From HGM10766 sp900757295 (GTDB taxonomy: Bacteria; Bacillota_I; Bacilli_A; RF39; UBA660): a stretch of DNA of 64,000 nt. Location: contig DAJPHG010000001.1 of the NCBI GenBank assembly GCA_025992315.1, positions 62,001 through 126,000 on the forward strand, in the 5' to 3' direction. Positions 25,733-35,052 of this stretch are shown piece after piece; the first letter of the stretch is position 1, and each line of letters opens with the position of its first letter. The position numbers and the translations under genes were made by a program. The notes beneath the pieces are model-generated. The model had not been told where the DNA came from. It saw only the letters and a list, made by a program, of their open reading frames with translations, and made no database searches.

Positions 25733-27553
25733 TTATTTTTCTTCATATGATGCTTCTTGTACATCATCATCTTTTTTGGATTCATCAGAAGCATTGCTTT
25801 CATTATTTTGGTTTGCTTTTGCTGCTTCTTCATATGCTTTAGTAGCAAGTTTCATAGCAACTTCATTTAAAGCATCTTTTTTAGATTTAATATCATCGAT
25901 ATTATTCTTTTCAATTGCTTCTTTTAATTCTTTTATTTTATTTTCAGCTTCTTCTTTATCTTTGCTGTCTACTTTATCTCCTAAATCTTTTAAAGCTTTT
26001 TCTGTAGCGAAAATTATTTGATCAGCTTCATTTCTTGTCTCAGCTTCTTCTTTTTTCTTTTCGTCTTGAGCTTTATTAGCTTCTGCTTCTTTCATCATCT
26101 TGTCAATTTCTTCATCTGTTAAGTTAGTAGATGATGTTATAGTAATTGATTGTTCTTTATTAGTACCTAAATCTTTTGCAGATACATTAACTATACCGTT
26201 AGCATCAATATCGAATTTAACTTCAATTTGAGGTACTCCACGTGGTGCTGGTGGAATGTCTCCAAGTTGGAATCTTCCAAGTGTTTTATTATCAGACACC
26301 ATTGGTCTTTCACCTTGTAAAATATGAATATCAACAGCAGGTTGATTATCTGCAGCAGTACTAAATACTTGAGATTTACTTGTTGGAATTGTTGTATTTC
26401 TTGGAATTAATACTGTCATAACATTTCCCAACGTTTCAATACCTAATGATAATGGTGTTACATCTAGTAATACTAAGTCATCTACTTCACCAGTTAATAC
26501 ACCACCTTGAATAGCTGCACCCATAGCAACTACTTCATCAGGGTTAACTTCTTTAGAAGGTTCTTGTCCTAATTCTTTCTTAACTAATTCTTGAATATAA
26601 GGAATACGAGTAGATCCACCTACAAGAATAACTTTATTAATATCGCTAGCTTTTAATTTAGCATCTTTTAATGCTTTTTTAACGCTATCCATAGTACTAT
26701 CAAATAAGTCACGACATAAATCTTCAAATTTAGCTCTTGTTAAGTTTACTTCTAAATGTAAAGGTCCATCTTCTCCTTGAGAAATAAATGGTAAACTAAT
26801 TTGAGTGCTTGACATACCAGATAAGTCTTTTTTAGCTTTTTCAGCAGCATCTTTTAAACGTTGAGTTGCCATTTTATCTTTTGATAAATCAATGCCATTT
26901 TCTTTTTTGAAAGTATCAACTAAATAATCAATAATTTTTTGATCGAAGTCATCTCCACCTAGTCTATTATTACCACTAGTTGATTTAACTTCGTAAACAC
27001 CATCACCTAATTCAAGGATTGAAACATCGAATGTTCCACCACCTAAATCATAAACTAAGATAGTATGTAAATTGTCTTGTTTATCTGCACCATAAGCTAA
27101 AGCTGCTGCAGTTGGTTCATTAATAATACGCTTTACATCAAGTCCAGCGATTTTACCAGCATTTTTAGTTGCTTGACGTTCTGCATCATTAAAGTAAGCA
27201 GGAACAGTAATAACAGCTTCTGTTACTTTTTCTCCTAAATAGCTTTCAGCATCGGCTTTTAATTTTCCTAATATTTTAGCACTAATTTCTTCTGGAGTAT
27301 ACTTTTTACCATTTACTTCAACTTTTTCACTAGTACCCATTTTTCTTTTAATAGATATAACTGTTTTATCTGGATTTGCTATTGCTCCACGTTTTGCAGC
27401 TGCACCTACTATTGTTTCATCATCTTTAATTAATACTACAGAAGGAGTTGTTCTTTCACCTTCAGCATTTGTAATTACTTTAGGTTCTCCACCTTCCATA
27501 ACTGATACACAACTATTTGTTGTACCTAAATCAATACCTATGATTTTACCCAT
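25733..27553 (-). CDS. dnaK: Chaperone protein DnaK (Hsp70)
   Basis: A 606-aa Hsp70. The N-terminal nucleotide-binding domain starts MGKIIGIDLGTTNSCVSVME. The second phosphate loop VYDLGGGTFDVSILELG and VGGSTRIPYIQ are present, as is the linker VLLDVTPLSLGIET and a beta-sandwich with ERPMVSDN. The C-terminal lid is short and charged, ending EASYEEK. The ribosome binding site AAAGGAATGATATT precedes the ATG. It lies 127 bases downstream of grpE; a small GGGA/TCCC hairpin occurs in that gap but no clear promoter. Confidence 0.98.
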   Translation of the reverse strand: MGKIIGIDLGTTNSCVSVMEGGEPKVITNAEGERTTPSVVLIKDDETIVGAAAKRGAIANPDKTVISIKRKMGTSEKVEVNGKKYTPEEISAKILGKLKADAESYLGEKVTEAVITVPAYFNDAERQATKNAGKIAGLDVKRIINEPTAAALAYGADKQDNLHTILVYDLGGGTFDVSILELGDGVYEVKSTSGNNRLGGDDFDQKIIDYLVDTFKKENGIDLSKDKMATQRLKDAAEKAKKDLSGMSSTQISLPFISQGEDGPLHLEVNLTRAKFEDLCRDLFDSTMDSVKKALKDAKLKASDINKVILVGGSTRIPYIQELVKKELGQEPSKEVNPDEVVAMGAAIQGGVLTGEVDDLVLLDVTPLSLGIETLGNVMTVLIPRNTTIPTSKSQVFSTAADNQPAVDIHILQGERPMVSDNKTLGRFQLGDIPPAPRGVPQIEVKFDIDANGIVNVSAKDLGTNKEQSITITSSTNLTDEEIDKMMKEAEANKAQDEKKKEEAETRNEADQIIFATEKALKDLGDKVDSKDKEEAENKIKELKEAIEKNNIDDIKSKKDALNEVAMKLATKAYEEAAKANQNNESNASDESKKDDDVQEASYEEK

Positions 27554-27680
27554 AATATCATTCCTTTCTTAATTATGTATTAATTCAATTGCAATCAATC
27601 TTAAAAGATTAACTGTATATGATTTTTCTAATTTTAAACGCTATTTTTATTTATGCAAAGGGATAGCTCCCCATTTTTTA

Positions 27681-28244
27681 TTATTCGTTTACCTTAACCA
27701 TAGCATGTCTAATTACTTTATCTTTATAAGTATATCCTTTTTGTAATACTGTTAATACTACGTTAGGTTCTTCTTCAATAATACTTTCTCTAAGTACAGC
27801 TTCCATTTTATATGGATCAAATTCTTTACCTAGACAGTCTATTTCTTTTACATCTATTTCTTCTAGTAATTTTAACAGATTAGCATAGATTAGTTTAAAG
27901 CCACCAATAAATTTCTCATCTTCTGTAGTATCCATTTGAATAGCACGGTCAAAATCATCAATAATAGGAAGAATTTTCTTTATTACATTTTCTCCTTCAT
28001 ATTTTAATAATTGTTCTCTTTCTAATGAGTTTCTACGAACTATATTAGAAAGTTCTGCACTTGTTCTTAATAATTTATCGTTTAACTTTTCATTTTCTTC
28101 TTTTAGTTTTTCTAGTTCTTTATTTGGTTTTGCTTTTTTATGCTTTTCTTTATTTTGGCAATGACATTCTTTTTCATCACATTTATGTTCTTTTTTTGTT
28201 TCTTTAACTTCTTCTTTTATAGTCTTTTTTTCTTCTTTATCCAT
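27681..28244 (-). CDS. grpE: Nucleotide exchange factor GrpE
   Basis: GrpE releases ADP from DnaK. The 187-aa protein has a charged N-terminal tail, a long coiled coil (about 40-90), and the conserved core IIDDFDRAIQ, GFKLIYANLLKLLE and the C-terminal HAMVKVNE. Oddly, the N-terminal tail holds a Cys/His group (residues 22-34: CDEKECHCQNKEKH), which is unusual for GrpE and could bind metal. It lies two bases after hrcA with an overlapping ribosome binding site (GGAGGTAA). Confidence 0.96.
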   Translation of the reverse strand: MDKEEKKTIKEEVKETKKEHKCDEKECHCQNKEKHKKAKPNKELEKLKEENEKLNDKLLRTSAELSNIVRRNSLEREQLLKYEGENVIKKILPIIDDFDRAIQMDTTEDEKFIGGFKLIYANLLKLLEEIDVKEIDCLGKEFDPYKMEAVLRESIIEEEPNVVLTVLQKGYTYKDKVIRHAMVKVNE

Positions 28245-28246
28245 TG

Positions 28247-29239
28247 TTATTTACCTCCAATATTTTTGTTAATATAATCTAGTAAGCCAATTACTCTATC
28301 GTATTCCATACGTTTAGGTCCTACAATAGCTATTGTTCCTTCTTCACCATTTATATTGTATTTTGTTTTAATAACAGTTACATCATTATCAAATTCACTT
28401 TCTTCTCCAATATAAACATTAACTCCATTATCTTTTTCTTCAATGTTTTTTATTAGATTTTCATCTTCAAATTTGCTAATGATATTTTTTATAGAATCAG
28501 CATCACTATATTCTGGCTGTTTTAACATATTAGTTTTTCCACTAAAGAACACATTAGATGAATTTTTAGTGAAATCATTAAATGCATCATAGAAAATATT
28601 ATAAACAGCTTCATATTGAGTAACTTTTTTAGCTATTATTGGTTTAATATCAAATTCCAATCTTGAACTAACTTCATCTATAGGAGTTCCTACAAGCATT
28701 TTATTAATTATCTCACTTGTTTTAACTACTTCATCAATATAAATATTGGAAGATAAAGTAAATTGCTTATTTTCAACTATTCCTTTGTCAGTACAAACTA
28801 AAGCAACTATTTTATTGTCAGATAATGGTATAATGCTAACTTGTTTTAGTTCATTATCTTTGCTGCTTTTTCCTAATACTATAGAAGTATAATTAGTTAT
28901 TTCTGAAATTATTTTTACACATTCAGTTATGGCATCACTTACTTCTAAGGCATTATTGTGAAATATTGTTTGTAATTTTAAGACATCTTCACCAGTTAAT
29001 TCTTTTGGTTTCATTAAATTATCAACATAATATTTGTAACCTCTTTCACTAGGTATTCTGCCTGATGAAATGTGGTTTTTTTCTAGTAATCCTAAATTTT
29101 CTAATGTTGCCATTTCATTTCTAATAGTAGCACTAGAACATTTTAATTTAGAACATAATGACTTTGAACCAACTGGTTTAGCATTTTTGATATAACTTTC
29201 GACTATTTCTTTTAGAAGTTTATTTTGTCTATTATCCAC
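28247..29239 (-). CDS. hrcA: Heat-inducible transcription repressor HrcA
   Basis: HrcA represses heat-shock operons by binding CIRCE and needs GroEL for activity. The product is 330 aa. The N-terminal winged helix (RQNKLLKEIVESYIKNAKPV, then SSATIRNEMATLENLGLLEK) and a GAF-like core ending in GPKRMEYDRVIGLLDYIN are typical. The start is the GTG at 29237-29239, seven bases from the AGAGGTGAT ribosome binding site. The longer frame starts upstream of that site, within a CIRCE copy. It is the first gene of the operon and autoregulated by two CIRCE elements. Confidence 0.96.
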   Translation of the reverse strand: MDNRQNKLLKEIVESYIKNAKPVGSKSLCSKLKCSSATIRNEMATLENLGLLEKNHISSGRIPSERGYKYYVDNLMKPKELTGEDVLKLQTIFHNNALEVSDAITECVKIISEITNYTSIVLGKSSKDNELKQVSIIPLSDNKIVALVCTDKGIVENKQFTLSSNIYIDEVVKTSEIINKMLVGTPIDEVSSRLEFDIKPIIAKKVTQYEAVYNIFYDAFNDFTKNSSNVFFSGKTNMLKQPEYSDADSIKNIISKFEDENLIKNIEEKDNGVNVYIGEESEFDNDVTVIKTKYNINGEEGTIAIVGPKRMEYDRVIGLLDYINKNIGGK

Positions 29240-29253
29240 GTCATCACCTCTTG

Positions 29254-29280
29254 TTAGCACTTGCTAAATCTAAATGCTAA
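29254..29280. promoter_or_regulatory. CIRCE operator, proximal copy
   Basis: TTAGCACT and AATGCTAA are separated by 11 bases, the canonical CIRCE spacing (TTAGCACTC-N9-GAGTGCTAA) with one mismatch in the right arm. It lies between the expected transcription start (about 29278) and the hrcA ribosome binding site. Confidence 0.85.
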
Positions 29281-29284
29281 TTAC

Positions 29285-29313
29285 ATTATAATATTATGCT
29301 TAGCACTTGTCAA
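29285..29313 (-). promoter_or_regulatory. Sigma-A promoter of the hrcA operon
   Basis: A perfect -35 TTGACA at 29308-29313 and a perfect -10 TATAAT at 29285-29290 have a 17-base spacer. The -35 lies inside the distal CIRCE, so HrcA binding would occlude polymerase. Confidence 0.9.
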
Positions 29314-29327
29314 TATATGAGTGCTAA
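29300..29327. promoter_or_regulatory. CIRCE operator, distal copy
   Basis: TTAGCACT and AGTGCTAA arms are perfect but are separated by 12 bases, one more than canonical. It covers the -35 element of the hrcA promoter. Confidence 0.85.
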
Positions 29328-29346
29328 TTTTTAAAATTTTTTTAAT

Positions 29347-29374
29347 TAAAAACTAAGCAAATAATATGCTTAGT
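29347..29374 (-). terminator. Intrinsic terminator after the phosphoketolase gene
   Basis: An eight-pair stem (ACTAAGCA with TGCTTAGT) is followed by TTTTTAATT on the minus strand, directly after the xfp stop. Confidence 0.8.
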
Positions 29375-29377
29375 CCC

Positions 29378-31738
29378 TTATTTCCATTCCCAATTTTTAA
29401 TTTCGTCTAAATCTGTTCCATATTCATGGATATATTCTTTATGTTCAATCAACTTATTTTTACACCATTCTTCTAAATCACACTTTTTATTTTCTAGTTT
29501 AGGTAAATATTTTAATGCGTCTAGAACTAAATGGAATCGATCTATCTTATTTTGAACACGCATGTCAAAAGGTGTAGTAATAGTTCCTTCTTCTAAATAG
29601 CCATGAACATGTAATTCTTGATTATTTCTTTTATAAGTTAATTGATGAATTAAAGATGGATAACCATGGAATGCAAATATTATGGGTTTATCCTTAGTAA
29701 ATAATGAATCATATTCATAATCTGATAAGCCATGTGGATGAATTTTATCGCTTTGTAATCTCATTAAATCCACTACATTTATAACACGAATTTTTAAATT
29801 TTTAAAGTTCTCTTTTAATATTGATACTGCAGCTATAGTTTCTAGTGTTGGTGTATCTCCACAACATGCCATTACTATATCTGGTTCACTTTTTTGATCA
29901 GTGCTAGCAAAATTCCAGACCCCTATTCCTTTAGTACAATGTTTAACTGCTTCATCCATTGATAGCCATTGCTTAGTTGGATGTTTGGAAGCAACAATAA
30001 CATTTATATAATTTTTAGTTTTTATAACATGATCAAAGCAAGAAAGTAAACAATTAGTATCTGGCGGAAGATACATTCTAACTGTGTCGGCTTTTTTAGT
30101 TACTAAATGATTTAAGAATCCCGGATCTTGATGAGTATAACCATTATGGTCTTGTTGCCAAACATGAGAAGTTATTATGTAGTTTAAGCTTGCTATATCT
30201 TCACGCCATGGTAATTGATGACAAACTTTTAACCATTTAGCATGTTGAGAAGCCATAGAGTCTATTATTCTTACAAAAGCTTCATAAGAGTGGATAAATC
30301 CATGACGTCCAGTTAATAAATAACCTTCTAATAATCCTTGACAAACATGTTCAGATAAAAACGAATCTATTATTCTACCTTGAGCAGCTAAATACTCGTC
30401 ACTTTTTATAATGTTAGCATCAAATTGACGATTAGTATTTTCAAAAACATAATTCAACCTATTTGATAATGCTTCATCAGGTCCAAATATTCTAAAATTT
30501 CTATTTTCTTCATTAAATTTTATAATATCTCTAATATATTTACCAAGTTCCATCATATCTTGAGATTCTGTTTTGCCAGGAATTACATTAATAGCGTATT
30601 TTCTAAAATCAGGTGTTTTTAATGGCTTATATAATAGTCCACCGTTTGCATTTTTATTTTCCCCCATTCTTTTACCTTTTGGTGGAATTAAAGGTTTTAA
30701 TTCATTAATTAGTTTTCCATCATCAGTAAACAGCTCTTCTGGATGATAGCTTTTTAACCATTCTTCTATTAAAGCAAGATTCTTTTTATTGGTCTTATCT
30801 AAAGTTATTGGTACTTGATGAGCTCTAAATGATCCTTCAATTTGTTTGCTTTCAAATATTTTTGGACCAGTCCATCCTTTTGGGGAGTTTAAAATAATCA
30901 TTGGCCAAATTGGACGATATGCTTTTTTATGTTTTGCTTCTTTTTTGATTTTTTTAATTTTTTCAACACATTCATCTAAAGCTTCTGCCATTAATTCATG
31001 CATTTTTTTAGGTTTGTCGCCTTCAACAATAATAGGATCATAACCATACCCTTTAAACAGTTCAAGTAATTCCTCAGTACTAATTCTGGCAAGAATTGTT
31101 GGATTTGCTATTTTATAACCATTTAGATGTAAAATCGGTAATACAACACCATCTGTTTTTGGATTTATAAATTTATTTAAATGCCAACTAGTTGCTAATG
31201 GTCCTGTTTCAGCTTCTCCATCACCAACACAACAAGCAACTATTAAATCAGGATTATCTAGTACTGCTCCATAAGAATGTGCTAAACTATATCCAAGTTC
31301 TCCACCTTCATTAATAGAGCCAGGAGTTTCAGGTGCAACATGAGAAGATATTCCACCAGGAAAACTGAACTGTTTGCATAATTTTTTTAATCCTTCATAA
31401 TCTTGAGATACATTAGGATAAATTTCGCTATATGTTCCTTCCAAGTAAACATTTGTAACTGCAGCTTGTCCACCATGACCAGGTCCAGAAACATACATCA
31501 TATTTAAATCATATTTATTTATAATTCTATTTAAATGAGTATAAATAAAATTTTGCCCTGGAGTAGTTCCCCAGTGTCCTACTATTTTAGGTTTAATGTG
31601 ATCCATTGTTAATTTTTCTTTTAACAAAGGATTATCTAATAAATATAGTTGCGCTGCAGATAAATAATTACATGCTCTAAAATATTTATCTAGTAATTCT
31701 ATTTCATTTTTATCTAATGATTTCTTTCTCATTTTCAT
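29378..31738 (-). CDS. xfp: Phosphoketolase (xylulose-5-phosphate/fructose-6-phosphate)
   Basis: This thiamine-diphosphate enzyme splits xylulose-5-P (and often fructose-6-P) to acetyl-phosphate and glyceraldehyde-3-P or erythrose-4-P. It is the key step of heterolactic and bifid-type fermentation. The 786-aa length is standard. Family motifs are HWGTTPGQNFIY, VSGPGHGG, EGGELGYSLAHSYGA and the ThDP motif VGDGEAETGPLATSWH, then the pyrimidine domain with HSYEAFVRI. The ribosome binding site is AAGGAG. It stands alone between terminators. It pairs logically with pduL and ldh elsewhere in the window. Confidence 0.96.
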   Translation of the reverse strand: MKMRKKSLDKNEIELLDKYFRACNYLSAAQLYLLDNPLLKEKLTMDHIKPKIVGHWGTTPGQNFIYTHLNRIINKYDLNMMYVSGPGHGGQAAVTNVYLEGTYSEIYPNVSQDYEGLKKLCKQFSFPGGISSHVAPETPGSINEGGELGYSLAHSYGAVLDNPDLIVACCVGDGEAETGPLATSWHLNKFINPKTDGVVLPILHLNGYKIANPTILARISTEELLELFKGYGYDPIIVEGDKPKKMHELMAEALDECVEKIKKIKKEAKHKKAYRPIWPMIILNSPKGWTGPKIFESKQIEGSFRAHQVPITLDKTNKKNLALIEEWLKSYHPEELFTDDGKLINELKPLIPPKGKRMGENKNANGGLLYKPLKTPDFRKYAINVIPGKTESQDMMELGKYIRDIIKFNEENRNFRIFGPDEALSNRLNYVFENTNRQFDANIIKSDEYLAAQGRIIDSFLSEHVCQGLLEGYLLTGRHGFIHSYEAFVRIIDSMASQHAKWLKVCHQLPWREDIASLNYIITSHVWQQDHNGYTHQDPGFLNHLVTKKADTVRMYLPPDTNCLLSCFDHVIKTKNYINVIVASKHPTKQWLSMDEAVKHCTKGIGVWNFASTDQKSEPDIVMACCGDTPTLETIAAVSILKENFKNLKIRVINVVDLMRLQSDKIHPHGLSDYEYDSLFTKDKPIIFAFHGYPSLIHQLTYKRNNQELHVHGYLEEGTITTPFDMRVQNKIDRFHLVLDALKYLPKLENKKCDLEEWCKNKLIEHKEYIHEYGTDLDEIKNWEWK

Positions 31739-31826
31739 ACTTTTCTCCTTATTATATTTTTATTATAGCTTATTTTTTAATATATTTTAGTTTTAAAAGA
31801 GATTATATACATGATTTTGACACAAT

Positions 31827-31847
31827 AAAAAAGCCTTTTAAGGCTTT
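31827..31847 (-). terminator. Intrinsic terminator after the ABC exporter
   Basis: AAAGCC pairs with GGCTTT around a six-base loop (two further A-T pairs possible), followed by TTTT on the minus strand, overlapping the permease stop codon. Confidence 0.75.
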
Positions 31848-33222
31848 AAATATTTTCTTCTCTGATAGTTTCTAAAATATTATCTTTTTTTATTTTACTT
31901 GCTGAATAAAGCATAGTTAATAATACAATAATAAATACTCCTATTATACTTATAATTATACTTTTAACCGGCCATATAATATAGCCGAAATCCATTACAT
32001 TTGTTGCTGTTTTATCTATTAATAATACAATTCCTAATGAAACTGGTAAAGCATATAATAATGATTTAAAACCAAAGAATAAACTTTCGAAAAATAATAT
32101 TTTATTGAAACCTCTAGGTGTTAATCCAACACTTCTTAGCATTGCAAATTCTTTTTTTCTTAACATTATACTTGTATTAATAGTATTAAACACACTAGTT
32201 ACGCCAATTAAAGTAACTAAAGTAATAAAACCATATAATAATATTCTAATTGCCAATACTAAATTTCTTGTTTGTTCTAACTCGCTTGCAGGAATACTAT
32301 AATAAACATTATCATTATTTTCTCTTAAATTAGATAATTTTTTAGATAATTCTTTATAATTTTGGGATTTAATTAATATTTCTTTGATATCTGTATTTCC
32401 TTCTTTAAGATTACTAACTAATTCGTTATATTTACTTTCTTTCATTATTAAAACTGGAACATCACTATAAGTATAATTTTTAAAACCAAATGGAATTATT
32501 TCACTTGTAACAATATTATTTATTTCATAATTACATTTTGCATTTTCCTCTAAGCAAATATAAAAATTAACTCTATCACTTGCAAAATATTTTATTTGTT
32601 TTGTTTTTCTATAATTATTACTTCTAGATACCGCATTTAATTTATTTAATAGTATTACACTATTATCATCTATTTTTAATTGTTTTATATACTCTTGATA
32701 ATTTTTTTCATCAAGTCCAATTAATATTACAGCACCAAGTATAGATTTATTATCTTTTTGATATTGCGTATATTCTTTACTAAATTCACTATCACTTTTA
32801 AAATCAACATAATTGCTTAAAAATGTAGTCATTTTTTCTACTTCACTATAATTTTTAATTTCATTAATAATTTTGTCAGGTTCTTTTTCATTACTTGAAA
32901 TAGTAACTGATGCATCATAATCTATTAAATTAACCGTATCAACACTACTTATCATATATTGTAAATATGTAGAGAACGAAATAAATAACACAATGCTTAT
33001 AAATAAAGATATTATAGTTACGCGATATTTCTTTCTATTTCTTTTTATATTTTTTAAAGCAATTTCACCTTCTATGCCAAATACGGCATTAGTAAGTTTA
33101 CTAGTTTTTACTTTTTTACTTTTAATTTTAATATCGTCATTTAATCTAATTGCTTCTATTGGAGTAACTTTACTTGCTGAAACTGCCGGAATAAATGCTG
33201 AAATAAATATTACTATTATCAT
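31846..33222 (-). CDS. FtsX/MacB-type ABC permease, C-terminal part (in the -1 frame)
   Basis: This is the second half of a BceB-like exporter permease. The first ATG in this frame is at 33222 (MIIVIFISAFIPAVSASKVT), but the frame is open upstream to at least 33411 and continues family sequence (NTVFFEAIVVGVIGIVLGLA). The visible part has a membrane segment, the PIEAIR motif, a second extracytoplasmic domain of about 220 residues, and the C-terminal FtsX domain with three helices and GLTPRGFNKILFFESLFFG. It is joined to the upstream piece by a -1 frameshift at the A7 run at 33411-33417. The intact permease would be about 830 aa. It could be a programmed frameshift, a pseudogene or an assembly indel. 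Confidence 0.7.
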   Translation of the reverse strand: MIIVIFISAFIPAVSASKVTPIEAIRLNDDIKIKSKKVKTSKLTNAVFGIEGEIALKNIKRNRKKYRVTIISLFISIVLFISFSTYLQYMISSVDTVNLIDYDASVTISSNEKEPDKIINEIKNYSEVEKMTTFLSNYVDFKSDSEFSKEYTQYQKDNKSILGAVILIGLDEKNYQEYIKQLKIDDNSVILLNKLNAVSRSNNYRKTKQIKYFASDRVNFYICLEENAKCNYEINNIVTSEIIPFGFKNYTYSDVPVLIMKESKYNELVSNLKEGNTDIKEILIKSQNYKELSKKLSNLRENNDNVYYSIPASELEQTRNLVLAIRILLYGFITLVTLIGVTSVFNTINTSIMLRKKEFAMLRSVGLTPRGFNKILFFESLFFGFKSLLYALPVSLGIVLLIDKTATNVMDFGYIIWPVKSIIISIIGVFIIVLLTMLYSASKIKKDNILETIREENI

Positions 33223-33377
33223 AAATATTACCGGTAGTATTATATATAAATAATTAAATACTAAATAAAATTTATAAGTCCAAATATTTCCTAATAAATG
33301 ATTTAAAATTTTTAATACTATACTTATTCCTAATACTGCACTTGCTAAGCCTAAAACAATACCAATTACACCAACTA

Positions 33378-34346
33378 CTATAGCTTCAAAGAAAACCGTA
33401 TTCTTATTTGTTTTTTTGTTGCTCCAATACTTGATAGTAATCCAAATTGTTTTTTTCTTTCTGTTGTTGATATAGCAAATGAATTATAGATTACAATTGC
33501 ACATCCTACAGATAAGATAGCTAAAGCTATAAAAGCAAATTTTAACATGCTAGAATTAATATTATCATATTTTGATGCTCCATAAAAATATAATAAACGA
33601 TCATTATATTCTATTTGATTATTTGTTATATTAAATGATTTAGCTATATTTTTAGATAGTTCATAAGTTTTTCTTGGTTTATTAAATGTAATAAATATAT
33701 TATTACTATTATCAGATAAATTATCTAAGGTATAAACATTATAACCAGCAGATGAAGGTTGATCTGTATTAGAAACTATACCAACAATTGTATATTCCTT
33801 AGTATTTTCTTGTACTAAAACTTCATCCTCTTGATATTCTTCGTTAGTTTTTATTTCTTTATTGTTTAAATATCTTTTTCCTAAATTTAAAGTTATTTTA
33901 TTACCAACACTTAAGTTTAATTTACCATTGGAATTCATTACACTAGAAATTAATATTTCATTATTATTCTTAGGAATTCTTCCTTTTTGTAATTCAAGAG
34001 CATTTAAGTGATTTTTACTAGCACCTTGTAAAAATATATAATGTCTGTTTTCATCATTACTATTTTCTAATTTAGAAAAGCCTATATTGGTAGTATAATC
34101 TACTTCTTTAATATTGATATTATTTTTTATTTTTGCATAATCTTCTTTAGAAATACCTTGGTAAACAACATTATGGCTACCATAAGATTTTATTGTATCT
34201 TCTTTTAAAGCAGATATAAAGCTGGATAATAAAAGCCCTACTCCTACCATTAAAGCTGTTGATAAAATAATTCCTATAATAGTTACAATAGTTCTTTTTT
34301 TATTTAAACATAGATGTTTTATGGTTAAATTATTTAGTATTTTCAT
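33378..34346 (-). CDS. FtsX/MacB-type ABC permease, N-terminal part
   Basis: A 322-aa product has an N-terminal helix (IVTIIGIILSTALMVGVGLLL), a MacB-like periplasmic-core-type extracellular domain, and the first helix of the FtsX domain (FAFIALAILSVGCAIVIYNS). It ends prematurely soon after GLLSSIGATKKQIR, where homologues continue with a conserved F-F-E-A segment. That segment is found in the -1 frame just downstream. It is two bases after the ATPase gene and is in the same operon. Confidence 0.75.
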   Translation of the reverse strand: MKILNNLTIKHLCLNKKRTIVTIIGIILSTALMVGVGLLLSSFISALKEDTIKSYGSHNVVYQGISKEDYAKIKNNINIKEVDYTTNIGFSKLENSNDENRHYIFLQGASKNHLNALELQKGRIPKNNNEILISSVMNSNGKLNLSVGNKITLNLGKRYLNNKEIKTNEEYQEDEVLVQENTKEYTIVGIVSNTDQPSSAGYNVYTLDNLSDNSNNIFITFNKPRKTYELSKNIAKSFNITNNQIEYNDRLLYFYGASKYDNINSSMLKFAFIALAILSVGCAIVIYNSFAISTTERKKQFGLLSSIGATKKQIRIRFSLKL

Positions 34347-34347
34347 T

Positions 34348-35028
34348 TTATTTCACCACTTCATCACTAATAATTTTTCCATCATCTATTGTTATTATAC
34401 GATCAGCATTTAAAGCTAACTTTTGATCATGTGTAATCATGATTATTGTCTGTTCATATTTTTTATTAGATAATTTTAGTAGTTCCATTATTTCTTTAGA
34501 TGAGTTACTGTCTAAGTTTCCTGTAGGTTCATCTGCTAAAAGTAATGCTGGATGATTCATCAAAGCACGACCTATAGAAACTCTTTGTTGTTGGCCTCCA
34601 GATAACTCATTAGGTAAATGATTAACTCTTTTTTTTAAATTTAAAATATGAATTAATTCATTTAAATATTCTTCATTTACTTTTTTATTATCTAGCAATA
34701 TTGGTAATGTCATATTTTCTTTAACATTTAAAACAGGAATAAGATTATAAAATTGATAAATTAACCCTACTTGTCTTCTTCTAAATATTGCTAAATTTGT
34801 CTCATTTAGTGTATAAATATCTTTGTTATCAACAAAAACTTTACCACTTGTTGGTTTATCAACACCTCCTAATATATGAAGTAATGTACTTTTACCAGAT
34901 CCGCTTGCTCCTACAATAGCAACAAACTCGCCTTTATTCACTTTAAAATTTATGTCATCTAAAGCTTTAACTAAAGTTTCTTTAGATCCATATGTTTTAC
35001 ATAAATGTTCAATACGTAATATTTCCAT
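34348..35028 (-). CDS. ABC transporter ATP-binding protein (MacB/BceA type)
   Basis: A 226-aa ATPase has Walker A GASGSGKST, Q-loop YQFYNLIP, signature LSGGQQQRVSIGRAL, Walker B LLADEPTGNLDS and the H-loop ITHDQ. The GQQQRVSIGRALM and PTGNLD features place it with MacB/LolD/BceA exporters. It partners the split FtsX-type permease. Downstream of a two-component system, it resembles bacitracin or antimicrobial-peptide detoxification modules. Its promoter region carries an 11-bp-spaced direct repeat, probably the response regulator site. Confidence 0.93.
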   Translation of the reverse strand: MEILRIEHLCKTYGSKETLVKALDDINFKVNKGEFVAIVGASGSGKSTLLHILGGVDKPTSGKVFVDNKDIYTLNETNLAIFRRRQVGLIYQFYNLIPVLNVKENMTLPILLDNKKVNEEYLNELIHILNLKKRVNHLPNELSGGQQQRVSIGRALMNHPALLLADEPTGNLDSNSSKEIMELLKLSNKKYEQTIIMITHDQKLALNADRIITIDDGKIISDEVVK

Positions 35029-35052
35029 GCTTTTCCCTCCTTAACAATTTTA

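Noticed and set aside
27554..27680. Small GGGA/TCCC hairpin in the grpE-dnaK gap as a terminator or riboswitch.
   Set aside because: The stem is only four pairs with no adjacent T run in the minus-strand direction.
29240..29260. A longer hrcA frame starting at a GTG inside the proximal CIRCE.
   Set aside because: The AGAGGTGAT site lies downstream of that GTG and directs initiation to the GTG at 29237-29239.
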